From positions 32,025 to 71,773 of the forward strand of contig JAUNGO010000005.1 of the NCBI GenBank assembly GCA_030524475.1: a stretch of 39,749 nt of DNA. The letters are read 5' to 3'. Positions 7,856-16,686 of this stretch are shown here, piece after piece. The position numbers and the translations under genes are program-made. Every line of letters starts with the position of its first letter. Within the stretch, counting starts at the first letter, position 1. The notes beneath the pieces were generated by a model. That model saw only the letters and a list, made by a program, of their open reading frames with translations. It searched no databases and was not told where the DNA came from. The DNA is from Eggerthellaceae bacterium (GTDB lineage Bacteria; Actinomycetota; Coriobacteriia; Coriobacteriales; Eggerthellaceae).

Positions 7856-8638
7856 ATGATGAACAAACCGCTTGACTACATATTTCCCGACCCGCCCGCA
7901 GGGCTTGACCCGGCGGCGCTCGACGCGGCGCGCATCCCCGAGCACGTGGCCGTGATCATGGACGGCAACGGGCGTTGGGCGAAAAAGCGCGCGCTCAACC
8001 GCCTGCGCGGGCACAAAGCCGGCATCGAGGCGGTACGCGAGACGATTCGCTGTGCGTCTGACCTGGGCGTGCGCTATCTTACCATCTACTCGTTCTCAAC
8101 GGAGAACTGGAAGCGCCCCGAGGACGAAGTCGTGGGCTTGATGGACCTGTTTGCCAAGACCATGTTGGCCGAGGTTGACGGCTTGCACAAAGAGCATGTG
8201 CGCGTGATGACCATCGGCGACTTGTCGGCGTTGCCTGACGAGACGCGCGAGGCGTTCGACGAGGCGTGGGAGAAGACGCGCGACAACGACGGTATGACGC
8301 TGGTGGTGGCGGTGAACTACGGCGCGCGCGCCGAGATCTTGCGCGCGGTGCAGGCGTGCATGGACCGCGCGGCGCTGGCCGCCGAGGAGACGGGCGCGGT
8401 GCCGCGGGTCACCGAGGAAATGCTTGAGCGCGGGCTTTACACGGCGGGCATTCCCGACCCTGAGCTGCTTATTCGCACGAGCGGCGAAATGCGCGTGTCG
8501 AACTTCCTGCTGTGGCAGGTGGCTTACTCCGAGTTCGTGTGCACCGACGTGCTGTGGCCCGACTTCGACCGCTACGAGTTTTTACGCTGCCTGTTGGAGT
8601 ACCAGAAGCGCGAGCGCCGCTTCGGGGGCGTTAAGTAG
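7856..8638 (+). CDS. uppS: Undecaprenyl diphosphate synthase (cis-prenyltransferase)
   Basis: A 260-residue cis-prenyltransferase that extends farnesyl diphosphate with isopentenyl units to the C55 carrier lipid for cell-wall synthesis. Family motifs: HVAVIMDGNGRWAK with catalytic Asp36 and the P-loop-like GNGR, LTIYSFSTENWKR, and the C-terminal PDPELLIRTSGEMRVSNFLLWQ plus ELVF-type segment (EFVCTDVLWPDF). The N-terminus is about 10 residues longer than in the E. coli enzyme. The tandem ATGs at 7856/7859 have no ribosome site but follow a TATACT closely. The stop codon overlaps the GTG start of cdsA (TAGTG), indicating coupling. Confidence 0.95.
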   Translation: MMNKPLDYIFPDPPAGLDPAALDAARIPEHVAVIMDGNGRWAKKRALNRLRGHKAGIEAVRETIRCASDLGVRYLTIYSFSTENWKRPEDEVVGLMDLFAKTMLAEVDGLHKEHVRVMTIGDLSALPDETREAFDEAWEKTRDNDGMTLVVAVNYGARAEILRAVQACMDRAALAAEETGAVPRVTEEMLERGLYTAGIPDPELLIRTSGEMRVSNFLLWQVAYSEFVCTDVLWPDFDRYEFLRCLLEYQKRERRFGGVK

Positions 8639-9882
8639 TGGAGGCGCGCGAGCCGAAACCGGAGCTGACCGAGCGCCAAATCGAGGCGCGGGCTCGCTTG
8701 CGCGCGCGCACGGCGTGCTTGCGTGAGCAGGCGGCGGAAGACGCGCGGGACGCAGACGGCTTGCAAGGCGCGGCGCAGGGAGCGCATGACGCGTCTGACC
8801 TGCCGCGATTCCGCACGCCCCCGACGACGAAAGACTTGGTCGACATAGACGACGGCGTGCTGTCGGCGCATGATGCGGCTTCTACGGCGGGCGAAGCGGG
8901 CAAGGGCACGCCCGATCCCGCTCCCGACGGTCCGCCGTGGCGCTACAACATGACGCCCGAAGAACGCGCGGAATGGTGCCTGCGAAAGGAGCAGCGCGCC
9001 GAGAAGAAGCAGAAGATCAAGGAGACGGCGCTCGAGAAAACGCCGGAGAAGCTGAAGAACCCGTCGAGCTTCCAGGTGCGTTTGCGCACGGGAGCCGTGT
9101 ACACGGGGCTCACGGTTGTCTGCGTGTTGACGGGCGACATCCCGATGGTGCTCATGCTCATGGTGGTGGCGGGCATCTGCGCGGGCGAGTTCTATTACAT
9201 GCTGCGCCAAGACGCGAAGCTGCCCAACGAGATGCTCGGCATTATCGCGGCGGTGCTGTATCCGCCGAGCGTGTACTTCTACGGCTTGGCGGGTGCGATG
9301 GTCGTGAGCTTGGCGCTGCTTTTGGCGCTGCTGGTGTGGTACGTTTTCTGGCTGCGCGCGCGCATTCCCGACGTGGGCGTGAGCTTTTTCGGCGCGGCGT
9401 ACACGGGGCTTTTGCTGTGCGGGCTCGTGATTGTGCGCCAGTCGCTCGACGTGCCGTGGGGCGGCGTGGTGGTTCTGCTGTTGTTCGTGAGCGTGTGGGC
9501 CAACGACGCGTTCGCCTACTTGGTGGGAAGCAAGTTCGGAAAGCACAAGTTGGCGCCGCGCACGAGCCCCAAAAAGAGCTGGGAAGGGTTTTTCGCGGGG
9601 TTGGTGGGCTCGGCGGCGTTTTGGTGCGTGTTGTCGTTCGTGCCGGGCGTCCACATGCCCATTCCGATGGCGATCGTGTTCGGGCTCGTTTGCGGGTTGA
9701 TGGAGGTTTTGGGCGACTTGGCCGAAAGTCGCATCAAGCGCAACTCGGGCGTGAAGGACTCGGGGACCATCATGCCCGGCCACGGCGGCTTGCTCGACCG
9801 CTGCGACTCAATGTTTCTGGCGTCGATCACGGCGGCCATCCTGCTCATAGCGGGAGGCTGCATTCCGTACGCGGTGTTTTAA
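8638..9882 (+). CDS. cdsA: Phosphatidate cytidylyltransferase with long N-terminal extension
   Basis: A 414-residue membrane enzyme making CDP-diacylglycerol from phosphatidate and CTP, the branch point for membrane phospholipids. The C-terminal signature DLAESRIKRNSGVKDSG followed by PGHGGLLDRCDS is the CDP-diglyceride synthetase pattern. Several hydrophobic helices fill residues 145-414. Residues 1-140 are a hydrophilic, charged, Ala/Arg/Glu-rich extension not needed for catalysis. The GTG at 8638 overlaps the uppS stop codon. An internal start could give a shorter protein (ATG 8950 gives a protein starting MTPEERAEW), but the uninterrupted, similarly biased codons support the long form. 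Confidence 0.93.
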   Translation: MEAREPKPELTERQIEARARLRARTACLREQAAEDARDADGLQGAAQGAHDASDLPRFRTPPTTKDLVDIDDGVLSAHDAASTAGEAGKGTPDPAPDGPPWRYNMTPEERAEWCLRKEQRAEKKQKIKETALEKTPEKLKNPSSFQVRLRTGAVYTGLTVVCVLTGDIPMVLMLMVVAGICAGEFYYMLRQDAKLPNEMLGIIAAVLYPPSVYFYGLAGAMVVSLALLLALLVWYVFWLRARIPDVGVSFFGAAYTGLLLCGLVIVRQSLDVPWGGVVVLLLFVSVWANDAFAYLVGSKFGKHKLAPRTSPKKSWEGFFAGLVGSAAFWCVLSFVPGVHMPIPMAIVFGLVCGLMEVLGDLAESRIKRNSGVKDSGTIMPGHGGLLDRCDSMFLASITAAILLIAGGCIPYAVF

Positions 9883-9936
9883 GGATTCGAACTTTTTGCT
9901 CGGCAAAAGCAGGAATCAGATCGAAAGGACTGCGCG

Positions 9937-11196
9937 ATGAGGAAGCGCATCGTTGTTTTGGGCTCGACGGGCTCTATCGGAACGCAAACGCTCGACGTGG
10001 CGCGACAGCATGCCGACAAGCTTGAGGTCGTCGGGCTTGCGGTCAACTCGAACGTTGAGGCGCTTGCGGTTCAGGTGCGCGAATTCGGCGTGCGCCATGC
10101 GGCGGCGGGCGACATACGCCTTGCGGGCGATGCCCGCTGCGACCAGGTGGTGCAGGCGGTGAACGCGTGTGGGCGGCACGGCGAGGAGGCTGCGCAGGCG
10201 GGCACGTTCGGCGTGGGACCCGAAGCGGTGCTCGACCTTGTGCGCTTGCCCGAGGCCGACGTGGTGGTGAACGCGCTGGTAGGCGAGGCCGGCTTGCGCG
10301 CGAGCTACGAGACGCTGGCGGCGGGCAAGGTGCTCGCGCTGGCGAACAAGGAGTCGCTGGTGGTGGGGGGCGACCTCATCATGCCGCTGGCGGCGAAGGT
10401 CGACGCGCAGCGGCGGGCGGCGGGCACAGCTCCCAAGGTGGGGCCTGCGGGCGCACTTATGCCGATCGACTCGGAGCACGGCGCCATCTACCAATGCCTG
10501 CTCGGCGAGGACGCGCGCGAGGTGTCGCGCTTGTGGGTGACGGCGTCGGGCGGCCCGTTTCGCGGGCGCACGCGTGCCGAGCTTGAGGACATCACGCCCG
10601 CGCAGGCGTTGGCGCACCCCACATGGAACATGGGTGCGAAGATTTCCATCGACTCTTCGACGCTCATGAACAAGGGTCTCGAGGTTATCGAGGCGCATCA
10701 CTTGTTTGCCATGCCCTACGACAAGATCGAGGTGGTGGTGCAGCCGCAAAGCGCCATTCATTCGATGGTCGAATACGCCGACGGCAGCGTGAAGGCGCAC
10801 CTGGGCACCACCGACATGCGCATTCCTATTCAGTTCGCCCTCTCGTATCCCGATCGGTGGGACGCGCCCGTCAAACCGCTTGACTTTCGCACCTTGGGCT
10901 CGCTTGAGTTCGCTGCGCCCGACACCGACACGTTTCGTTGTCTGGCACTCGCGCGCGCGGCGGGGGAGCGCGGCGGCACGTTGCCGTGCGTGATGAACGC
11001 GGCGAACGAGGTGGCTGTGGCGGCGTTTCTTGCCGAGGAAGGCAGCTACCTGGGCATCGCCGCGTGCGTCGAGGCGACGATGGACGCGCACGTGGCCGAA
11101 GGCGTGCAGGTGGTCGAGAGCCTCGATCAGCTTGAGTCCCTCGACGCGTGGGCGCGCGCGACGGCTCGCCGCTGGATAGGGGAGCATCGAGGGTAG
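9937..11196 (+). CDS. dxr: 1-deoxy-D-xylulose 5-phosphate reductoisomerase
   Basis: A 419-residue NADPH-dependent enzyme that converts DXP to 2-C-methyl-D-erythritol 4-phosphate, the committed step of the MEP isoprenoid pathway. The NADPH-binding motif is VLGSTGSIGTQTL at the N-terminus. LANKESLV precedes the metal and substrate loop PIDSEHGAIYQCL, then TASGGPFRGR, SSTLMNKGLEVIEAHHLF, QPQSAIHSMVEY and MNAANEVAVAAFL. Metal ligands Asp and Glu of the PIDSEH segment and the later Glu are present. AAAGGA precedes the ATG. It lies 54 bp after cdsA. rseP, usually next, is displaced by about 9.7 kb of accessory genes. Confidence 0.96.
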   Translation: MRKRIVVLGSTGSIGTQTLDVARQHADKLEVVGLAVNSNVEALAVQVREFGVRHAAAGDIRLAGDARCDQVVQAVNACGRHGEEAAQAGTFGVGPEAVLDLVRLPEADVVVNALVGEAGLRASYETLAAGKVLALANKESLVVGGDLIMPLAAKVDAQRRAAGTAPKVGPAGALMPIDSEHGAIYQCLLGEDAREVSRLWVTASGGPFRGRTRAELEDITPAQALAHPTWNMGAKISIDSSTLMNKGLEVIEAHHLFAMPYDKIEVVVQPQSAIHSMVEYADGSVKAHLGTTDMRIPIQFALSYPDRWDAPVKPLDFRTLGSLEFAAPDTDTFRCLALARAAGERGGTLPCVMNAANEVAVAAFLAEEGSYLGIAACVEATMDAHVAEGVQVVESLDQLESLDAWARATARRWIGEHRG

Positions 11197-11214
11197 CTGC
11201 TGAAGCGCTTTCGC

Positions 11215-11682
11215 TTACGCAACAGGCAGCTGGTCGGATTGCGCGTCGGTTGCCTTGCGCGGTCGACCAGGGCGAGGCTTTTCTGCGAGACGGGCGTTTA
11301 CGCTTGCACGCGTGACGAACGTGGCATGGTCCTTGGTGTAGCCTTCGAGGCGTCCTGATTTGATCATTTGGGTTATGCGCGGCCTCGACACGCCGAGCTC
11401 GGTAGCCGCTTCGTTTGCCGATATCGTGTCAACGGTGTTGAGCCCCGCATTAACGGCCACGATGATGTTTTTTCCGCCGTTTCTCGGCGTGTTGTCGAAC
11501 GTCGGCTCGGGAAAGGGTAGACCGCGCAAAGCGCAGTGCTCCATCTCCCCTTGGAGCCAATCGGCTGCCATTTCGCAGACCTCCCTAAAAGTGCGGCCTT
11601 GCGTGCCTCCGTCCATGTCGTAGGGGAATGCGAGCCAAAGCCCTTCGTCCTCAAATGCTTCGAATTCATATACGTGCAACAT
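11215..11682 (-). CDS. hicB: HicB-family antitoxin with C-terminal DNA-binding domain
   Basis: A 155-residue antitoxin. The N-terminal half (YEFEAFEDEGLWLAFPYDMDG, then a TFREVCEMAADWLQGEME helix) is the partially degraded RNase-H-like HicB fold. The C-terminal half carries a helix-turn-helix (SANEAATELGVSRPRITQMI) and a basic AT-hook-like tail with PGRPRK. The ATG at 11682 has AGAGGTG upstream; upstream in-frame codons run back into hicA sequence and are not favoured. It lies 29 bp downstream of a short hicA gene on the same strand. The DNA-binding half probably represses the operon through the long inverted repeat at 11918-11957. Confidence 0.8.
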   Translation of the reverse strand: MLHVYEFEAFEDEGLWLAFPYDMDGGTQGRTFREVCEMAADWLQGEMEHCALRGLPFPEPTFDNTPRNGGKNIIVAVNAGLNTVDTISANEAATELGVSRPRITQMIKSGRLEGYTKDHATFVTRASVNARLAEKPRPGRPRKATDAQSDQLPVA

Positions 11683-11711
11683 AGAGCACCTCTTCTCGCT
11701 CGACGATGCGT

Positions 11712-11885
11712 TCACTTGAGCCCTGCCTGTTTCTTGATCTTCTCGAACAGTTGGTCTGGTATTTCGCGGTGCCTTGGCACTTGCGTCCAATGGGTGCCGT
11801 CTGTCCAGTGCTCGTGGTTGGAGCCGCCCGTAGGGTGCAAGCCGCTTCTTCTGAGGAGGTCTACCACGGTTTTCCGCTTCACCAT
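11712..11885 (-). CDS. hicA: HicA-family mRNA interferase toxin (57 residues)
   Basis: A 57-residue protein short enough to be missed by automatic gene calls. It starts MVKRKTVVDLLRRSG, continues with GGSNHEHW, which holds the conserved catalytic-type His of HicA (His24), then TQVPRHREI and ends LFEKIKKQAGLK. This matches the dsRBD-like HicA fold of small ribosome-independent mRNA-cleaving toxins. AGAAAGGA lies 8 nt upstream of the ATG. The order toxin then antitoxin is the usual hicAB order. All landmark segments are present, so it is probably active. Confidence 0.82.
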   Translation of the reverse strand: MVKRKTVVDLLRRSGLHPTGGSNHEHWTDGTHWTQVPRHREIPDQLFEKIKKQAGLK

Positions 11886-11917
11886 TCTAGCATCCTTTCT
11901 GAGAGCGGTGGGGGAAT

Positions 11918-11957
11918 GAGGTGAAAACTATTAAGGTTAGTTAATAGTTTTCACCTC
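11918..11957. promoter_or_regulatory. 17-bp perfect inverted repeat upstream of hicA
   Basis: GAGGTGAAAACTATTAA (11918-11934) and its exact complement (11941-11957) flank a 6-nt centre. It lies 33 bp upstream of the hicA ATG and 21 bp beyond the surface-protein stop codon. A HicB operator is the likeliest role. A transcription terminator for the upstream surface gene is the alternative, but no U-tract follows on either strand. Confidence 0.6.
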
Positions 11958-11977
11958 GCAAAAGGGTCATAAACGGA

Positions 11978-14900
11978 TTACAGGCGCTTCCTCAGTTTGG
12001 AGCGGAAGGCGAGTGCCGCGAGGGCGGCTGTCCCGGCAACGAGGGTTGCGGCGGCGGCAACGAGGGGCAGGCCGTCGCCCGTTCGGGGAAGGTTGCCGCT
12101 CGTTTGGGCGAAGCTGCCGTGCTCGCCGACGGTGACGCAGACGGACTGGGCGGAGTTGTCCCATTCGGCATGGTCAGCTACGAGCACGTCGTCTTTGAAA
12201 AGTTCGTCGAACACCACGAGCGTCGAGCCGTCAAGCCCTGTGGCGTCGAAGTCGAAGACGAGCTCAACGGTGCCGCTCTCCTCGCTGGGCGTGAACGTCA
12301 GCTCGGCTTCGACGGCTTTTCCGTTCACGACGAGGGGCTCTTTCTTGTCGAGGCTCATGAGGGCGCCGTGCAGGCGGTACTCCTTGCCGGGGATCAGGTG
12401 CGTGTACGACACCGTGTCGACGATGCGCGCGCCGGGCGCAGGATCGAGGAAATGGTCGTCGTCGGCGGCATCGTGGGCGAAGGTAGACAGGCGGCTGCGC
12501 AGGATGTCGACCGACTGGTCCGGCGATTCGATGTCGGTGTGGGCGGCGACGACGCGCCCGTCGCTTACGAGAAACTCGTACGCCACAGTGGCGGTGTCGG
12601 GGAGGTCTTCTGCGTTGATAGGCAGATGAACCTCAACGGTAAAGGTGGGCTCGGCGGCGGTGAAGGCGGTCTGCGCGAAGGCGAGGTGTTGTACGACGTC
12701 GGCGTAGCGCTCAAGGACGCGCGTCACGTCTGGCTCGCTGTAGGCGCCAAACGCCCCTTCGCATTGCACGGTCAGGCGCCCTTCGGCGCTCTCGACGGTG
12801 CCGCCGAGCGCGGCAAACAGGTCGCGCGCGAACGATGCGAGAGCGTCTTCGTCAACCTTGTCTTCTCCGCCTGTGACGGGTAGACCGGTTTGCTTGTCGA
12901 CGAGTATGCCGAACATGGTGTACTCCCTTCCTGAAACGGCGTTTTCAACCGTGACGGTGTCGACGACGGCGGTGCCCTCGTCGGCGGTGGCGGTGTGCGT
13001 GGCGCTCAGGGCGTCAAGCGCAACGGTGCCGATCGACGTGGTAGCCACGTCGAAGGTTTGCAGCGCGTCGGTGGGATCGTGGTGTGCGCCCACAACGGCC
13101 TTATCGGCGTAGAGCGTCTCGAGCACGACGAGGCTTGAGCCTGTATAAGGCCTGCTGTCGAAGGCGAAAGTCACGTCTACGCTGCCGCTTGCTTCCTCGG
13201 GCGTGAACGACGTCGACGCGCCGACGACGTTGCCTTCGCCGTCGCGCACGGCGGCGGCTTCGACGGCTGCCGCGTGGTCTTGCGTGGTGTCGAGCGCCTC
13301 GATGTAGGCGTGCGCGTCAACGATCACGCCTTCGACGCGGTAGGGGCGCTGCGGATTGAGCCCCGAGAACTCCACGGTGTCGACGATGCGCGACTCCGCG
13401 TCGCCGACGACGGCGCGGTCGCCGTCTGCCGCGTCGCTCACGCTTGTTGCAAGCGAGGGCTGCTCGACGGCAAGCGTTTGGGCGGCGCAGTCGGCGTCGA
13501 CGTGCTCGGCCACCAAGGTGCGGTTTCCGTCGTCGGACAGGCGATACACCCGCTCGAACACGACAAGACGTGTGCCCGCAAGGTCGAGCGTGCTCACGCC
13601 GCCAAGCGCCACTTCAACTGAGCCTTGCGCCTGCTCAGGCGCGAACGGCGTGCAAGCGCGATAAGGATTCCCCTCGGAATCGAGAAGCGCCGTCGCGTTC
13701 CCTTCGGCGTCTTTCGCCATGAGGGTTGCCTCGGCTTCGTAGGCGGCGCCTGGCACGAGGTTGGCGTACGCCACGACGTCGACGAGCGATGCGGCGGGGT
13801 CGACGGCGACGACGTCCGCGCCGTCGTGCGCGCGCATCGCCGTCGTGCCGATCTCGGGAACGAGAACGTGCACGGTTTGCGCGTAGTCGTCGGCGTCGGC
13901 ATGCTCGGCAACGAGGTTCCCGCCCGTCGTCATGTCATAGAGTCGTTCGAACACCACGATATCCGAGCCGGCGTGAGGCAAAAGGTCGACGGACCCGCAC
14001 TCGATTTCCGTCGTGCCCGAGGACGAGGCGGCAACGAAGGTGCGCTCGAAGGAAAGGACACGGCCTTGCTCGTCGGAAACAAAGCGGTCGGACGTTTTGT
14101 CGTAGAGCGTCGCCTCGAGTCGGTACGTCGAGCCGCGCGTTGCGCCGGTGTAGGCTACGCGGTCGACGATGGAGGCGTGCGTGTCGGCAACGACTTGGCT
14201 GTCGTTGTCGAGCGCGTCACGCGCCGCCGTGCTGATCTCAGGTCCCGGTTGGTTGTCGAAGGTCCCGAGCGACACCGTGCGGTTGTTGCGGGAGACGGTG
14301 ACGGCGTCGAGCGTGATCAGCGTAAGCCCCTCGTTCGCGGGGCAGGCAAGCTCCTCGATGCGGTACGTGTCGTAGGGAAGCGCCCCCAGGCCGTCGTCTA
14401 CGGGCGCGGGTGTCTCGGCGCTCGCGTCGTTGCGCCCGCTGAACCAGACGCCGGCGCGGTTGTCGACGAGGCTTGCGTCGGCGGCAGCGGCTGCGTCGCC
14501 TGCGGCAACGGCGTCGTTGGCGTTCGTGCGATACGTGTGCGCGTTGAAGTCGGCGGCGGTTGTGGCATAGCCGTTCTCGTCGGTGACGACGACGTGGCTT
14601 TCTCCCGTGGTAAGGCTCGTGATCTTGAACGGAACGCCCGCGAGGCGCGCCTGGTCGGTTTCGCGCGCCTTCACGAACTCGACGTCGCCGCGCATGACGC
14701 TGTTGAAAAATGCGTTTTCGGCGTCGAAGACCACCATCTGCCCGTTTTCGCGGATGGAGAAGGTGCGCGGCTGCGTGTCGATCAGCTCGTATCCTGCGCC
14801 GGTCGCCGTCTCGCGAATCTCGTAGGTGCCGTAGGGCAGCGCGTCGGCCGCCGTCGAGGCGACGCCGTTTTCGGTCGCGATCGTCAAGACGACCGCCCCT

Positions 14901-16243
14901 GGCTCATACGTTATGCCGCCAACCACCACGGCGCGCGTGCCGGCGTTCGCGACGGCGAACGTGGTGGGGTCGAGCGAGGCACCTCCCAAGGGGTCGAGCG
15001 ATCTCGTTGCCGCGTCGCGCTTCTCGACGGTTGCGCCGCCGCGCACGACGCTCTCCTTCACGCCCACGGCTTTCTCGCCGCTGCTCGTTGCGCGGTCGGG
15101 GAGGCTTTTGGTGCGCACGACTTCAGCGCCCGACTGGCGAAGCTGCACGACGACGGGTGCCCCGCTCGCAAGCAGGTAGCCGTCGGGGGCTTTCGTCTCC
15201 TGAATCACGAGCGTGCCAAGCGGCACGACGATGTTTCCGCTTTGGTCGCGGTAGAGCTCGTCGCCCGACACCAAAAAGCCCTCGTCTGCACGAAAGATGC
15301 TCGTCTCTCCAGCTTCGTTAGTGCGCATGACCCATGTGCGCGCGGCCGCGCCCGATGCCTCGGCTTCCTCGGCGGTCTCGTAGTAGCCGTCGTAGTAGCG
15401 GTAGGTGAACTCGGCGTTTGCGAGCGCGGCGTCGCCTTGGGGCTGCGCGAGCGCCGTGTCGGCGTCGATTTTCGCGACGGCGAGGTTTTGCCGCTCAACG
15501 AGGGGGCTCTCCTGCGTGGTAACAAGCGTCGTCTCGCCCGTGGAAACGTGCGCCTCGTAGCTCGTCTCGTCGAGCAGGTAGCCGTCGGGCGCGCTCGCCT
15601 CCTGCACGCGGTAGTCGCCCGTCGGCAGCAGCTCCGAGCACGCCCGCCCCGTCTCGTCGGTTGTAAGCGTGCAGCGCAGGTTGCCGTCAAGGTCGTAAAC
15701 GTTGTATGCGGCCCCTGCCAGCGTATAGCATGCGTTGCCGTCGGTGATGTCGGCGACCGCAGAAGCCTTGTTCACCTCGAGGTAACCGCCGAAGTTGCGC
15801 TTCACCGTCATCGGCCCGCCGACATGCTGATAGCCGATGAGCCCGAGCTCGTTTCTGCTCACGCCGTCGGTGACGCCGGGCGGCGTGATGTACATATCGT
15901 AGGTGACTGTTTGCTCGGCTATATTGACGTCCGTGACCGTAGCTTCGTAGTCGGCGTGGACGTACTTCGGCTCGGCGGCGCTGTAGTCGAGGCAGTGGAG
16001 CTCCCACGTGCCGGAGAAGTTCTCGTCGCCGAATTCCACGTCGAAATACGAGTTGGGCGGCACAAGTCGCGCGTCGCCGATAAAACACGTGCCGCTGACG
16101 GTGCTCCCAACGGCGGGAATCTCGTCGGCGTAGGCTTGCGGCGCGCAGCTGGGGGCTGCAAGCGGCAGCAGCCCCGCGACGAGCAGCGCCGCGAAAAACG
16201 CTCGCACCGCCTGGGCGATGCGGTTCGGTTGCTTGGCTTCCAT
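11978..16243 (-). CDS. LPxTG-anchored surface protein with SpaA-like and VaFE repeats
   Basis: A 1421-residue sortase-anchored adhesin. The start at 16243 has AAAGGAG upstream and opens a signal peptide with cleavage likely after Ala39 (AYA). The N-terminal region contains ITPPGVTDGVSRNELGLIGYQ, seen in coriobacterial surface proteins. About four SpaA/prealbumin-like domains follow (for example RVQEASAPDGYLLDET and VIQETKAPDGYLL), whose Lys/Asn/Glu residues usually form isopeptide bonds. Next come five VaFE-type domains with IVDxVxY starts, LVVFERxY cores and a terminal DxxxxAQT/S segment that can form Thr-Gln ester bonds. The sorting signal LPRTG is at residues 1385-1389, then a hydrophobic helix and a basic tail. 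No sortase gene is in the window. Expected role: adhesion to host or other cells. Confidence 0.88.
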   Translation of the reverse strand: MEAKQPNRIAQAVRAFFAALLVAGLLPLAAPSCAPQAYADEIPAVGSTVSGTCFIGDARLVPPNSYFDVEFGDENFSGTWELHCLDYSAAEPKYVHADYEATVTDVNIAEQTVTYDMYITPPGVTDGVSRNELGLIGYQHVGGPMTVKRNFGGYLEVNKASAVADITDGNACYTLAGAAYNVYDLDGNLRCTLTTDETGRACSELLPTGDYRVQEASAPDGYLLDETSYEAHVSTGETTLVTTQESPLVERQNLAVAKIDADTALAQPQGDAALANAEFTYRYYDGYYETAEEAEASGAAARTWVMRTNEAGETSIFRADEGFLVSGDELYRDQSGNIVVPLGTLVIQETKAPDGYLLASGAPVVVQLRQSGAEVVRTKSLPDRATSSGEKAVGVKESVVRGGATVEKRDAATRSLDPLGGASLDPTTFAVANAGTRAVVVGGITYEPGAVVLTIATENGVASTAADALPYGTYEIRETATGAGYELIDTQPRTFSIRENGQMVVFDAENAFFNSVMRGDVEFVKARETDQARLAGVPFKITSLTTGESHVVVTDENGYATTAADFNAHTYRTNANDAVAAGDAAAAADASLVDNRAGVWFSGRNDASAETPAPVDDGLGALPYDTYRIEELACPANEGLTLITLDAVTVSRNNRTVSLGTFDNQPGPEISTAARDALDNDSQVVADTHASIVDRVAYTGATRGSTYRLEATLYDKTSDRFVSDEQGRVLSFERTFVAASSSGTTEIECGSVDLLPHAGSDIVVFERLYDMTTGGNLVAEHADADDYAQTVHVLVPEIGTTAMRAHDGADVVAVDPAASLVDVVAYANLVPGAAYEAEATLMAKDAEGNATALLDSEGNPYRACTPFAPEQAQGSVEVALGGVSTLDLAGTRLVVFERVYRLSDDGNRTLVAEHVDADCAAQTLAVEQPSLATSVSDAADGDRAVVGDAESRIVDTVEFSGLNPQRPYRVEGVIVDAHAYIEALDTTQDHAAAVEAAAVRDGEGNVVGASTSFTPEEASGSVDVTFAFDSRPYTGSSLVVLETLYADKAVVGAHHDPTDALQTFDVATTSIGTVALDALSATHTATADEGTAVVDTVTVENAVSGREYTMFGILVDKQTGLPVTGGEDKVDEDALASFARDLFAALGGTVESAEGRLTVQCEGAFGAYSEPDVTRVLERYADVVQHLAFAQTAFTAAEPTFTVEVHLPINAEDLPDTATVAYEFLVSDGRVVAAHTDIESPDQSVDILRSRLSTFAHDAADDDHFLDPAPGARIVDTVSYTHLIPGKEYRLHGALMSLDKKEPLVVNGKAVEAELTFTPSEESGTVELVFDFDATGLDGSTLVVFDELFKDDVLVADHAEWDNSAQSVCVTVGEHGSFAQTSGNLPRTGDGLPLVAAAATLVAGTAALAALAFRSKLRKRL

Positions 16244-16686
16244 GGGTGGGCTCCTTTCTGTGGGGAAAAGCCTAAGGCCGTTTCCTTGGAGCATAACCAG
16301 CCCGTTTGACCAGTTGATGCCACGTGTCTGGCAGAAGTCCGACGGGTTTTCCGCCTGTTTGGTGCGTCGTTGAAAGTGCGGTGTTGCTCGTTTTTCGCGT
16401 GTGCGACATGCGGAATGCAGCGGAAAGCACAGCGAAAGAAGCGTGGGAGCGCGCCCGTTTTCGCGCGGAAGATTGCCGGCTTCTCGCCGGCTTCTTACCA
16501 GTTTCTTACCGGCTTCTCGCGGAACTCTTGCGCGTTTCTCGCACGAATCTGACCGACCTCTCGCACGGATACACAACAAAAAAGCGCCGAGAAGCGAATG
16601 CTCCTCGGCGCTTTCCGGCGCGCGTCTGCGTCTCCGCGAATCTTCGAGCGCGCTCTCTCGCGCGTCCCTGAGGGTCTTTCAGCCCC
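16244..16686. other. Intergenic gap upstream of the surface-protein gene
   Basis: This 443-bp gap has no supported gene. It contains three direct copies of CCGGCTTCT (16476, 16487, 16509), and the minus-strand terminator at 16581-16614 closing the molybdoenzyme operon. The surface-gene promoter must lie here; a TATGCT on the minus strand near 16290 is a weak candidate. Confidence 0.45.
16581..16614 (-). terminator. Rho-independent terminator of the molybdoenzyme operon
   Basis: On the minus strand an 11-bp stem (GCGCCGAG core, 16604-16614 with 16581-16591) closes a 12-nt loop and is followed by a TTTTTTGTTGTG tract. This is the best intrinsic terminator in the window. It lies about 70 bp after the stop codon of the ferredoxin gene. 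Confidence 0.85.

Noticed and set aside
13625..16309. A very long plus-strand open frame (about 890 codons) opposite the surface-protein gene
   Set aside because: It is Arg/Val/Gly-rich with no domain signature and mirrors a real gene with signal peptide, repeats and LPxTG; high-GC codon bias produces such antisense frames.
16244..16579. A 112-residue N-terminal extension of the surface protein
   Set aside because: The signal peptide starts at 16243 with AAAGGAG directly upstream; an extension would bury it.
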